NCBI GenBank assembly: GCA_003105285.1
Contig: PQAN01000257.1
Span: 1-28,552, forward strand
Source of the DNA: Methylocystaceae bacterium
GTDB taxonomy: Bacteria > Pseudomonadota > Alphaproteobacteria > Rhizobiales > Beijerinckiaceae
Direction: 5' to 3'
Length of the DNA: 28,552 nt
Both the position numbers and the translations under genes were made by a program. The notes beneath the pieces were generated by a model. It was not told the DNA's origin. It saw only the letters and a program-made list of their open reading frames with translations, and did not search any database. Positions 16,373 through 24,875 of this stretch are shown here, one piece after another; position 1 is the first letter of the stretch, and each line of letters begins with the position of its first letter.

Positions 16373-16530
16373 AGGTGTCGTTGTCTCCAAATACGCCGAT
16401 CATCTGCTGCTCTATCGACAGGCGCAGATTTGCGCGACAGGGGAGTCGATTTCGATTGCCCGACGCTCGCCGATAGGGGTTGACCGCGCCGACTATGAGC
16501 TGCGACCCGTGCATGAGTGCCTGCTTGAAG
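16340..16530 (+). pseudogene. IS66-family transposase (TnpC) fragment
   Basis: Translation around 16372-16430 gives EGVVVSKYADHLLLYRQAQI, the highly conserved IS66 TnpC segment. After a frame change GVDFDCPTLAD is readable, and then ELRPVHECLLEVL in the first frame near 16490-16528. Both flanks are missing and the frame is broken, so this is a short relic of an element of about 2.5 kb. It abuts the ABC ATPase gene on the left and an IS701-family relic on the right. Confidence 0.75.
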
Positions 16531-16538
16531 TGTTAGCA

Positions 16539-17318
16539 TTACAGTTGCTTTTTTCTATGAGCTCGTCTTGCTTCGGCTTGATGGGCTCTTCGCCAGAACA
16601 ACCATGTGATGACGAATTCTGGGTGGATGCGTTTTCGTGCGAGACACGTGGCGATGCGTCGGATTTCCTGCATCGACCAACGGTTAGTTCGCCATCGATG
16701 GAGGCCGCGCAGCTTTTGTCGTCATTGCGCGCCGCATCTTTTTTTGGGGGGCGGCGCGGGCAGTTGGTTGGCGTGAACGCGGATCGTCTCCATCATGGCG
16801 AAAACCAGCATGACGAGCGAGACATGGCGTCGCCATCCATGCCACGAACGCGTTTCGTTGTGATCGAGGCCAAGCTCGTTCTTGGCGGTTTCGAAGCTGT
16901 CCTCGATCGCCCACCGATGGCCCTCATGGTGAGCCTGTCGAACCATCGATTTTCGCCAGCGCTTCGATCGTCGTTCCGCTCGGCGCCCATGTCGTGAAGA
17001 AGGTGAGATCGCCATCGGCGATCTTGCGACGGATCAGCAGTCCCCGCGTCCAGGCCTGGCCGTCGAGCGCCTCGTCGTATTCGCCGCCGGCGAGGTCGGC
17101 GAGCTCGAGATAGGCCCAATCATGCAGGCGCTCGCCTTTCGTTCCGGCGCCGGCCGAAAGACGCCTCCAGGCGGACAGCGGCAAAGTGGTCGGCGATCTC
17201 TTTCGCCGTTCCCGCGACGGCTTTCGGCTTGCCCCAGGAGGAGAACGGCTCGTTGGACTTCACGCCCAGCACATAGCCTTCGCCAGCGCGCCGCAACGCC
17301 ATCTCGATGTCGCCGACG
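16539..17318 (-). pseudogene. IS701-family transposase, 5'-truncated and frameshifted
   Basis: Read on the minus strand, conserved IS701-type segments appear in order in several frames. These are ALRRAGEGYVLGVKSNEPFSSW near 17290, ERLHDWAYLELADL near 17120, IADGDLTFFTTWAPSGTTIEALAKI down to 16948, HRWAIEDSFETAKNELGLDH from about 16925, and a C-terminal IRRIATCLARKRIHPEF...RRAHQAEARRAHRKKQL ending at a TAA at 16539-16541. The N-terminal half of the transposase is missing beyond about 17318, where an IS3 relic begins. At least one frameshift is caused by a 22-base insertion at 16926-16947. Not functional. Confidence 0.78.
16926..16947. repeat. 22-base REP-like palindromic insertion inside the IS701 transposase
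   Basis: Removing these 22 bases restores the reading frame from EALAKI straight into EGHRWAIEDS, so they are an insertion. The ends are ATGGT and ACCAT, forming an inverted repeat. The core GGTTCGACAGGCTCACCAT (minus strand) is, from memory, a dispersed palindromic sequence in alphaproteobacterial genomes that gives peptides such as GSTGSP or MVSLSNH when translated. Confidence 0.65.
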
Positions 17319-17319
17319 C

Positions 17320-17947
17320 CGCTGGGGATAGAGGCGATCTATCGGCGTCCGAACACGAGCAGGCCCGCGCCGGACCACAAGATTTTTCCCTATCTCCTGC
17401 GCGGCGTGGAGATCGAGAGGCCCGATCATGTCTGGGCCATGGACATCAGCTACAGCCGACGCGTGCTGGCGCATCGCATGTCCATTACCATGGAGGCGAC
17501 ATTCTGCGTCGAGGCGCTCGAGGAGGCAATGGCGAAGCATGGCAGGCCGGAGATATTCAATACGGATCAGGGCAGCCAGTTCACCAGCATCGACTTCACC
17601 GGCGTATTGCTGGATGCGAAGGTCCTCATCAGCATGGACGGCAAGGGCGCTTGGCGCGGAATGTGTTCGTCGAGCGGCTGTGGCGCAGCGTCAAATACGA
17701 GGAGGTCTATCTGAAGGCCTACGACAGCATGTGCGAGGCGCGCACGTCGATCGACCGGTATCTGGCTTTCTACAATGAGCGGCGCCCGCATTCGAGCCTT
17801 GACGGGTGCACGCCCGACGAGGCCTATTTTCAGCGAGCGAGTGATCGCGACGACCGCATGACCGTCGCCTCGCGTTCAAGAAAGCCCCGGCAGAAATCCA
17901 CTCAATTTCCGCGGGGGCGCTGTCCAAACAACTGGAGCCAGCTCTCA
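17320..17947 (+). pseudogene. IS3-family transposase OrfB, truncated with internal deletion and frameshift
   Basis: From about 17322 the plus strand reads GIEAIYRRPNTSRPAPDHKI, then RPDHVWAMDIS, matching IS3-group OrfB integrases. After MDIS about 17 residues of the standard sequence are missing before RRVLAHRMSITMEATFCVEAL. GRPEIFNTDQGSQFT carries the second catalytic Asp. Near 17653 one base is lost (expected GCGCGACAATGTG, present GCGCGGAATGTG), and reading continues in the next frame as NVFVERLWRSVKYEEVYL and FYNERRPHSSLDGCTPDEAY. The non-coding end to about 17947 resembles the right terminus of such elements. The 5' half is gone. Confidence 0.8.
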
Positions 17948-18432
17948 AGACAAACATGGCGCTGCTGCGCGGCCGGGGCCTCGAGAGCAAGCGCTTGCGC
18001 GGCTTCGCGCCGCACGGCCATTGGCGCGCGCTGACCTTTCTCGGCGCCCTGCGCTGCGATCGGCTCGATGCGCCCTGCGTCTTCGACGGGCTGATCGACG
18101 GCGACTGTTTTCGCGCCTATGTCGGGCAGCAACTCGTCCCCGTGCTCGAGCAATGCGACATCGTCGTCATGGACAATCTCGGCAGCCACAAGGGCGCGGC
18201 GGTGCGGCGCGCGATCCGCGCCGCCGGCGCGAGGCTGTGGTTTCTGCCGCCCTACTCGCCGGACCTCAATCCGATCGAGCAGAGCTTTTCCAAGCTCAAA
18301 CACTGGATGCGACAGGCCCAGCAGTGAACCGTCGACGAAACATAGCGACAGATCGGGCGCCTCGCCAAAGACATCCAACCCCAGCAATGCAAAAACTACT
18401 TCGAAAACGCCGGATATGCTTCCGTCAAAACG
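17947..18432 (+). pseudogene. IS630-family transposase, C-terminal part with two nonsense codons
   Basis: The frame reads KTNMALLRGRG, HGHWRALTFLGALRCDRLDAP, DIVVMDNLGSHKG (second catalytic Asp) and RLWFLPPYSPDLNPIEQ (third catalytic residue, Glu). These are hallmark IS630 DDE segments. A TGA at 18325-18327 and a TAG at 18343-18345 interrupt the frame. Beyond them the same frame continues with RQIGRLAKDIQPQQCKNYFENAGYAS to a natural stop at 18430-18432. The stops probably replace Arg (CGA) and Trp (TGG). The N-terminal HTH part is absent, so this is a dead relic joined to the end of the IS3 relic. Confidence 0.82.
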
Positions 18433-18509
18433 TGAACCGATCCAGCCCCGCGCCGACTGCCGCGCGCGCCGAAGCGGCCGGCTCTTGAGCGGGCTCGAAA
18501 CGAAACCGC

Positions 18510-18887
18510 TCAGCGGGCGCCTTCCAAGCTCAGAAAATAAGCGACGATCTCGTCGATCTGATATTCGGCCAACCGCGGATTCGGCATGCCGGCCTTTTGG
18601 CCCATCGTCCCGTGCGGCGCACTCAGAAACCGACGCAGGAACGCTTCGGACAGCGCGGAGCGACGGGCGATCGCCGAAAAGCTCGGCGCCGGCGGCCGAA
18701 GGATAGGAGTGAAACCCTGGTCTTTGGCGACGACATGACAGGCCGCGCAAACCTCGAGCGCCAAGACATGACCGGCGCCCGCCTTATCGCCGATCGCTTC
18801 CTCGGCTCGCGCGGTCGAGACGAAGCAACATGCCATGGCCGACGCCAGCGAAAGCCTCGCAAATTTCTTCACGTCGCGCTCACTCAT
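18510..18887 (-). CDS. Small c-type cytochrome, last gene of the MacAB-like operon
   Basis: 125 residues from ATG 18887, which overlaps the stop of the MacB-like gene (18880-18882). An upstream ORF extension is a shadow of that gene. A signal peptide of about 28 residues ends STARAEE. There is one heme site, Cys47-Ala-Ala-Cys50-His51 (EVCAACHVVA), and a likely axial ligand Met101 in KAGMPNP. The C-terminus YQIDEIVAYFLSLEGAR is the usual class I cytochrome c helix. It should be a periplasmic monoheme electron carrier. Coupling to an efflux operon is unusual; it may be a chance read-through or a redox partner of an exported compound. Confidence 0.88.
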   Translation of the reverse strand: MSERDVKKFARLSLASAMACCFVSTARAEEAIGDKAGAGHVLALEVCAACHVVAKDQGFTPILRPPAPSFSAIARRSALSEAFLRRFLSAPHGTMGQKAGMPNPRLAEYQIDEIVAYFLSLEGAR

Positions 18888-21033
18888 AGCGTAAAGCCTG
18901 AATCGGATCGAAATGAGCCGCCTTGCGCGCTGGATAATAACCAAAGAACGCCCCCACCGCGACGGAGAAGAGGAAGCCGATCGCCATAGCGACGAACGAA
19001 ATCGGCGACGACCATTCCGAGAACAGCGAAATGAGCTCCGAAATGCCGACGCCGGCAAGGATGCCCGCGACGCCGCCGGTAACGCTCATGAGCACCGCCT
19101 CGGCCAAGAACTGCGTCAGCACATGAAGACGGCGCGCTCCGACCGCCATGCGCAGGCCGATCTCCCGCGTCCGCTCGGTCACCGAAACCAGCAGGATATT
19201 CATGATCCCGATGCCGCCGACCACGAGAGAGATCGAAGCCACGATGGCCAAGAGGATCGCCATCACCTTGCTGCTGCTCTCGGCCGTCTCCGCGATCTGG
19301 CTGAGATTGCGGATGTCGAAGTCTTTCAAATCGCCGGGCTTGATGCGGTGGCGCCTCATCAGGACTTGGCTAATCTGCCCGATAACGGCCTGAATTTGCT
19401 CCTGCGACGCCGCTTGCACGAAGATCTGATTGACATATCCCGTCAGACGCGGCTGCAAGTTGAATGGATTGGGCGGGAGCGGATAGAGCGCAGTCAGATT
19501 GGTCTGCTGACTGGGCGCCGCCACGCCGAGAACTTTCCGTTCGCCGGTCTTGAAAGGAATCATCACCAGATCGTCTTGATCTTGTCCCCACATGCTCTGG
19601 CCCTTCGCGGCCAGCACGCCGATCACCCGCAGGGGAACGCCCTTCACGAGGATCGTTGCGCCGAGCGGATTTTCATCATGTGCGAAAAGCTGCCTGTAAA
19701 CCGTCCGGCCGAGCACGACGACGAGAGCGGCGCTCTTCTCGTCCTCTTCGCTGACGCCGCGCCCGACCTCGATTATCCAGTTCGTGACAGGCGGATAATT
19801 GACGGATGTGGCCAGAACATTCGTCGTCCAGTTCTGATTGCCGAATTGAACCTGTGTCATTTGGCGCATCAGATAGGCGACGAGACCGGCAGCCGTCGCC
19901 TCACGTCGGATCGCCTGCGCATCGGCGACAGTGAGAGTAGAAGCGCTGCCGAAGCCGCTTCGAACGCCGCCGCTCACCACTGCGCCGGGTACGACCACCA
20001 CGAGATTGGTGCCGAGACTTTGGATTTGCCTTCGTACTGCTTCATTCGCCCCCCGGCCGACGGCGACCATCGCGATGAGCGCCGCGACGCCGATGAATAC
20101 GCCGAGCATCGTCAGGGCCGACCGCAGCTTGTTTCGACCAATGGCCTGGATGGCTGCCGAGATTACCATCGACGCGAAAGCAAGGGGCGACACTCGCGCC
20201 CATCCTTCCGGCCTCACGCGGTCGCGCGAACGAAAAATCGACGTTTCGGCGCTCTTGTCGACGACGAGCGCGGCCGACCCCGGCGCCGGTTCGCCCATCT
20301 CCGACGGCGTCCGCCGCTGGTCCGAAATGATCTCGCCATCGCGCATCGTAATGACACGATGTGCATAGGCCGCGATATCCGGCTCGTGCGTGACGACGAT
20401 GATGGTCACGCCCTGATCGCGGTTGAGCGCGACGAGAGTCTCCATGATCTCATGCGAGGTCTTGGTGTCGAGGTTGCCGGTCGGCTCATCGGCGAGAAGA
20501 AGACTAGGCGCGTTGATGAGCGCGCGGGCGATGGCGACCCGTTGCTGCTGCCCGCCCGAAAGCTGCGCCGGGGCATTGTTCTCGCGGTCCGCCAAGCCCA
20601 TCAACTTCAGCGCCGCGCGCGCTTTGTCTCGCCGGTGGACGCCATCCGACGCCCTGTCTGAATAGAACAACGGCAAAGCGACATTTTCGATCGCGCTCGT
20701 GCGAGGCAAAAGATTGAAGCTCTGGAAAACAAAGCCCAGACGCTCGCCGCGAACCTTCGCCAGTTCCGGCTCGGCAAGCGCGGCGACATTCACTCCTTCG
20801 AGAAAATAATCTCCGCCGCTCGGTTGGTCGAGACAACCGAGAATCGCCATCAAGGTCGATTTTCCCGACCCCGAAGCGCCCATGATGGCGACGAATTCGC
20901 CGCGTGCAACGGCGAGGTTCACGCCGCGTAGGGCGCGGACCCGAACGTCCCCGACTTCGAACGTCCGCGTGAGGCTCCTTGCGTCGATCACCAGATCGCG
21001 CATGACCTCGGCCGGTTGTCGCGACATCGTCAT
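18880..21033 (-). CDS. macB: MacB-type ABC efflux protein (ATPase fused to FtsX/MacB permease)
   Basis: 717 residues from ATG 21033, which overlaps the MacA stop as ATGA; ATG 21027 is an alternative. The N-terminal ATPase has Walker A GASGSGKST (52-60), Q-loop VFQSFNLLPRTSAIENVALP, signature LSGGQQQRVAIARAL (158-172), Walker B SLLLADEPTGNLDT and switch VTHEPDIAAYAHR. After a linker, a transmembrane helix near IQAIGRNKLRSALTMLGVFIGVAALIAM precedes the large periplasmic domain (SLGTNLVVVVPGAV). Three C-terminal helices carry GGIGIMNILLVSVTERTREIGLRMAVGARR, the FtsX signature. The family drives MacA-TolC export of macrolides, lipopeptides, heme precursors or toxins from the periplasm. No TolC gene is in the window. 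The length is somewhat above the E. coli protein (648). Confidence 0.92.
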   Translation of the reverse strand: MTMSRQPAEVMRDLVIDARSLTRTFEVGDVRVRALRGVNLAVARGEFVAIMGASGSGKSTLMAILGCLDQPSGGDYFLEGVNVAALAEPELAKVRGERLGFVFQSFNLLPRTSAIENVALPLFYSDRASDGVHRRDKARAALKLMGLADRENNAPAQLSGGQQQRVAIARALINAPSLLLADEPTGNLDTKTSHEIMETLVALNRDQGVTIIVVTHEPDIAAYAHRVITMRDGEIISDQRRTPSEMGEPAPGSAALVVDKSAETSIFRSRDRVRPEGWARVSPLAFASMVISAAIQAIGRNKLRSALTMLGVFIGVAALIAMVAVGRGANEAVRRQIQSLGTNLVVVVPGAVVSGGVRSGFGSASTLTVADAQAIRREATAAGLVAYLMRQMTQVQFGNQNWTTNVLATSVNYPPVTNWIIEVGRGVSEEDEKSAALVVVLGRTVYRQLFAHDENPLGATILVKGVPLRVIGVLAAKGQSMWGQDQDDLVMIPFKTGERKVLGVAAPSQQTNLTALYPLPPNPFNLQPRLTGYVNQIFVQAASQEQIQAVIGQISQVLMRRHRIKPGDLKDFDIRNLSQIAETAESSSKVMAILLAIVASISLVVGGIGIMNILLVSVTERTREIGLRMAVGARRLHVLTQFLAEAVLMSVTGGVAGILAGVGISELISLFSEWSSPISFVAMAIGFLFSVAVGAFFGYYPARKAAHFDPIQALRYE

Positions 21034-22292
21034 GGCCGCGGCGACGAACGAGAGGATTTCGCCTCCTCGCCGACGATGATCTCGTCGCCGGGCTGCAAAT
21101 CGCCCTTGACGATCTCGGTGTAGGAATCGTCGTCGAGCCCAGGAACGACGACCACCGGCCGCGGGCTCCCATCGCGCAGAACCCATAACCGAACGCCGGT
21201 CGATCCATCGGGTAGAACCGATGGGGCGGAGGGCGCGCCCGAAAGAGCCGCGAGACCGCCCGGCGTGTATCGAAACGCCTGATCCGGCGCGCGCAGCGCG
21301 TCGTCGCGCCGATCCACGACAATGCGCGCCGTCGCCGTCATTCCAGGCTTCAACAGCAACTCCTCGTTCGGCACGCTGATGACGGCGTCGTAGGTGACGA
21401 CATTCTGAATCGTCTGCGGCGACTGCCGCACCTGCGTCACCTCGCCCGAGAATGGATGGCGAGCGAAAGACTCGACCGTGAAAGTCGCTTTATTGCCGAG
21501 CTTGACGGCGCCAATGTCGCTTTCGGAAACATTCGTGTCGACCTGCATGGTCGTCAGGTCGGTCGCGACGAGAAACAAGGTGGGAGTTTGAAAACTCGCG
21601 GCGACGGTCTGACCCATTTCCACGCTACGCGACACCACCGTTCCATCCACCGGCGAAATAATGTCGGTATAGCCGAGGTTGATCGTGGCCGCTCCCAGCT
21701 CCGCCTCGCGCAAGGCGATCGTCGCCTCGTCCAAGCCGATCTGCGCCTGAGCCTGGTCATAGGCGTTCTTGGAATTGTCCAACGTGTCCTGCGAAACCGC
21801 CTTCGTCTGAACGAGCCTCTGGTTACGCTCGTAGCTCACCTTGGCGTAAGCGAGATTGGCCTTGTCCTTGACGAGTTGAGCCCGAGCCACGGCGAGATTG
21901 GCTTTGTCCTGATCAACGATGATCTGATAGGGCCGCGGATCGATCTTGGCGCAGAGCCGCCCTTTCTTGACCTCGGTGTTGTAATCGCAGTAACGCGCCT
22001 GAATAACGCCGGAAACATAGGTTCCGACCTGCACCGTGATGACCGGATTGATCGTGCCGCTCGCCGTAATCGCGCGAACGACCGGCCCACGCGCAACCTT
22101 CTGGGTCACGTAACGAACGGCGCTGTCGTGGTTCATCGTCCAATATAGCGCCACGCCCGCGAGGGCGAGCGCGAGGAGAGCAAGAATTGCCGAAACCGCC
22201 CAGCCGGAACGACGCAACAACGCACGCGGCGTCGCCGCCGTTGATCGCCCGGCGGCGCTGGGCTTGGATTCGAGCGTTTGCGTCTCGGTCAT
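21030..22292 (-). CDS. macA: MacA-type periplasmic adaptor (HlyD family)
   Basis: 420 residues. A hydrophilic N-terminus is followed by one membrane anchor (WAVSAILALLALALAGVALYW, about 31-51). Then comes the lipoyl half-motif around TASGTINPVITVQVGTYVSG, with IDPRPYQIIVDQ. A coiled-coil hairpin spans about residues 125-190 (DKANLAVARAQLVKDKANLA through YDQAQAQIGLDEATIALREAEL), and the second lipoyl half is ISPVDGTVVSRSVEMGQTVA. The C-terminal beta-barrel includes VTYDAVISVPNEELLLKPGM. It bridges the MacB permease and an outer-membrane TolC channel. The gene starts the operon and its TGA overlaps the MacB ATG, so the pair is translationally coupled. The tail ends in a basic SSRSSPRP, possibly extended compared with relatives. 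Confidence 0.92.
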   Translation of the reverse strand: MTETQTLESKPSAAGRSTAATPRALLRRSGWAVSAILALLALALAGVALYWTMNHDSAVRYVTQKVARGPVVRAITASGTINPVITVQVGTYVSGVIQARYCDYNTEVKKGRLCAKIDPRPYQIIVDQDKANLAVARAQLVKDKANLAYAKVSYERNQRLVQTKAVSQDTLDNSKNAYDQAQAQIGLDEATIALREAELGAATINLGYTDIISPVDGTVVSRSVEMGQTVAASFQTPTLFLVATDLTTMQVDTNVSESDIGAVKLGNKATFTVESFARHPFSGEVTQVRQSPQTIQNVVTYDAVISVPNEELLLKPGMTATARIVVDRRDDALRAPDQAFRYTPGGLAALSGAPSAPSVLPDGSTGVRLWVLRDGSPRPVVVVPGLDDDSYTEIVKGDLQPGDEIIVGEEAKSSRSSPRP

Positions 22293-22489
22293 CGCGCTTG
22301 TCCTTTACGACGAGAAAAGCCCATCGGCGACCCGCCTCACTCTTCGAATAATGGGGGATCGGGCTTATCCTGTCGCTCGTCTCCTTCGACAGGCGTATTT
22401 TCCGTATCCGGAACGTCGCGCTCGACCTCTACGGGCTCATCCTGAACAATTTGTGGAGATTCGTTCTCGCCCTCCGAACAAGTGTAGGG

Positions 22490-22613
22490 CCGCATCGGCT
22501 TCTTCGGCGCGCGTCGTTCCATTGCAAGGGGGGCGAGACGTCGTCGCCGTCGCAGGTGAAGCGCCGCGGAATCGTTGCGCCGTCGGCAAAAAGGCCGGGG
22601 ACTGGAGTCGCAT
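22490..22613 (-). pseudogene. YbhB/YbcL (PEBP-like) gene, 5' fragment with frameshift
   Basis: From ATG 22613 the minus strand reads MRLQSPAF. After a one-step frame change within a run of T it reads ADGATIPRRFTCDGDDVSPPLQWNDA, the conserved N-terminus of YbhB/YbcL Raf-kinase-inhibitor-like proteins. Similarity ends near 22510, and the ~110 residues needed for the rest of the domain are absent. The frameshift lies at a homopolymer (five T), so a sequencing error is possible for that step, but not for the missing remainder. Confidence 0.6.
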
Positions 22614-22733
22614 GGACCGCCTCCTTCTATCGATCGAATGAAGCCCCGCCACACGAGGCCATGTGAGTGAACCGAAGTCAACTGGATTGCGGGTCGCGCA
22701 ACGGCGGAGCTCCAGAAAGCCTCGAAGGCCGGG

Positions 22734-23318
22734 CGCGTCTTCGATCGGGGTGAAATCGAGTCCATGAGCCCAGGCGACCGGCGCATATGTGATTTTTCCA
22801 CCCGAGACATTCAGCCCAGCGCGCAAATGAATGTCGTCGCGTAGAGCGTTTCGCCAGCCCTTCTGCGCTATGGCGAGCACGAAGGGCGGAATGGCGTTGT
22901 CGAGCGCGAAAGTCGACGTCGGCGGAACCTCTCCCGACATATTGGACACGCAATAATGAACAATCCCGTCCACCAGATAAGTCGGATCGGGATGCGTCGT
23001 CGGCCTCGACGTCTCGCAGCAGCCGCCCTGATCGATCGCCACGTCGACGATGACGGCCCCGGGCTTCATATTGGGCAACATCCCGCGACTGACGACCTTG
23101 GGCGTCGCCGCGCCCGGCAGCAGAACGGCTCCGGTCAAGAGACCGGCGCGCTTCACCAATTCGGCGATGGCGGTCGGCGTCGAAAAAATCGTGCGGACGG
23201 CATTGCCGAACCGAGCGGCTACCCGGCGCAACGCCTCGGCGTTACGGTCGGCGACAATGACATTGGCGCCCATGCCGACCGCGATCATCGCCGCATGCGT
23301 TCCAACGGCGCCTTCTGT
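22734..23318 (-). pseudogene. ald: Alanine dehydrogenase, C-terminal half only
   Basis: The frame begins at the NAD-binding motif (GAVGTHAAMIAVGMGANVIV) and continues through GAVLLPGAATPKVVSRGMLPNMK, IVDVAIDQGGCCETSRPTTH and VDGIVHYCVSNMSGEVPPTST to GLDFTPIEDA. All of these are strongly conserved in alanine dehydrogenases. About 170 N-terminal residues, including the pyruvate-binding Lys and catalytic His, are missing upstream of the junction near 23318. After PIEDA the normal stop is replaced by unrelated sequence. The enzyme would have catalysed L-alanine/pyruvate interconversion with NAD; this copy cannot. Confidence 0.85.
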
Positions 23319-23390
23319 CGATTGGCCCCTCGAGATGAGACTCGTACTTCGTTGAAATTCAATTTGTTGGCTGAGAACCCGACTCGAAAT

Positions 23391-23747
23391 TCATGCGCTC
23401 TGAGATGCAAGCCTGGCCGAGCTACGCATGAGTAGGAAAGCGACGCAGACGACATAGGCGTAGCGAGGTTCATCGGCCGCATACTCCGCGGCCAGCTCCA
23501 ACTGTTCGACCGCTTCATCGTAGCGCTTCTGGCGAATGAGGCCGAGACCGAGCGCATGTCTCGCGGCGGCGGCGTCCGGCGAGCGGAAAATCGCATCGCG
23601 GAGAATTCGTTCGGCGTCCGTCTCGCGGCCCGTCGCGCGATAGAGATCGGCGAGGTCGACGACGAGGAGCGACTCACGGCGGCCGGCGATCGACGCCGCT
23701 CGCGCGAGAAGCGAGCCCCGACCCGCGACCTTCGCATTTCGTCCCAA
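23391..23747 (-). pseudogene. TPR-repeat protein fragment (resembles the C-terminus of TPR multiheme cytochrome-associated proteins)
   Basis: The minus strand encodes about 85 recognisable residues: LADLYRATGRETDAERILRD, SPDAAAARHALGLGLIRQKR and YDEAVEQLELAAEYAADEPRYAYV, i.e. two to three TPR helical hairpins. From memory this pattern is typical of the C-terminal TPRs of large alphaproteobacterial cytochrome/TPR proteins. The first ~28 residues of the frame (MGRNAKVAGRGSLL...) do not look like TPR and probably reflect an upstream frameshift or junction. No heme motif is present. It is likely a gene relic joined to the alanine dehydrogenase relic. Confidence 0.6.
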
Positions 23748-24016
23748 ATGCTCCTCCGACTTCGCCCATGTCCGGCGCCGCGCGAAGCTCGAAAATCGCT
23801 CCGCGAGAAAGCGCGCCGTCTGTTCGTCGACGCCCGAGCCGTCGACATCGTCTCGCGGAGCAGGCGCGACGACTTCCGCGGACTCGACGAAACGAGCCCG
23901 GCGTGTCGAGGCCGATCGTCCGGAAATCTCTTGCCTCGTCGCGAACCGGACGACAAGCCGCCGCTCGCGGCGAACGCGGCGGTGAGAAGGTCGGCCTCGC
24001 GCTTCGCCGTCGGAGA

Positions 24017-24485
24017 ATGATCGAGGCGGATATTCAGGGCAGGCGCGTGGGGCTGACCAAGGGATCGGCGTCGCAGAACGCGATCATCGCCGCTCTGGAG
24101 AAGGTCGGCCTCGGCTTCAAGGACGTCACGCCGGTCTTCCTCTCGCAGATCGACGGCCGAGGCGCGTTCCAGCGCGGCTCGCTCGACGCCTGGATCGCCT
24201 GCGATCCGATCCTCGCGGCCGTTCAGTCGCGAAGCCTCGTCCGCGTCGTCGCCTGGTCGAAGGACGTCCACAAGAGCAACGCCGTGCTCGCCAATTCCGA
24301 TTTCGTCGCCAAATATCCCGACATCGCGCATAAGCTCAACGCCGAGCTCGTCGCCGTCAACCATTGGGCTCAGACGCATGTCGACGAGGTCGCGCAAGAT
24401 ATCGTCGAGGTGACCGACCGGCGCCGACAAGGATGCGATCTTCGCCGCCGTCCGCCGCAGCCGCGATGCAGGCGGCAACGTGAAA
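24017..24485 (+). pseudogene. SsuA-like sulfonate-binding protein, internal fragment with a 4-base duplication
   Basis: From about 24017 the frame reads ADIQGRRVGLTKGSASQNAI, IAALEKVGLGFKDVTPVFLS and AFQRGSLDAWIACDPILAAV, then FVAKYPDIAHKLNAELVAVNHW. This is the middle and C-terminal part of an aliphatic-sulfonate binding protein. At 24412-24419 GACC is duplicated in tandem. Removing one copy continues the protein as VTGADKDAIFAAVRRS in the next frame. The signal peptide and first ~120 residues are missing. It is a second trace, besides the intact cluster 2 transporter, of sulfonate-type transport in this region. Confidence 0.75.
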
Positions 24486-24875
24486 CGGCGTTCGAGGCCG
24501 CGCCGTTTCGGCCGACTTGCCTCTCGCGGCGGGAGCCATCACGGAACGTCTCACGAGGGAGACGACCGCGACCGCTGTCGTTCACGCCGCCTTCGCGTTT
24601 TTCCTTTCCGCTGACGACAGGAACGCTTCTGCGCCTGTCGACGCCGACGGGGGCCTCGCCCCAGATCGTCGAGCGGCGCACGATGCGGAGCTGGTCGCCA
24701 TAGTCGTCTATGGCGCGATGCGGAAGGAAGAATTGTCCCTTTCGACAGGCGGCCTCGACATCGCTGTTTCTTTTTGTCCGCGATCGGAACCGAACGCCTT
24801 CTCCGTCGCGCCTTCGGCGCCGCGAATCGAAGCGGAGCGCGCCCCGTAGCGCCGAAGACCGCCGTCGCGCCGACG
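24486..24875. other. Non-coding or unrecognisable stretch
   Basis: About 390 bases between the SsuA relic and the stop of the GlxA-type regulator. All frames are Arg/Ser-rich and low in complexity, with no family match I recognise. I take it as gene debris. Confidence 0.4.

Noticed and set aside
16365..16997. 210-codon plus-strand open frame
   Set aside because: It runs from the IS66 relic into sequence antisense to the IS701 transposase; only its first part carries a real match.
18913..20661. 582-codon open frame on the plus strand
   Set aside because: Antisense shadow of the MacB-like gene, with low-complexity charged composition.
23285..24478. 397-codon minus-strand open frame
   Set aside because: It crosses several relics without matching any of them in this frame and is antisense to the SsuA-like fragment.
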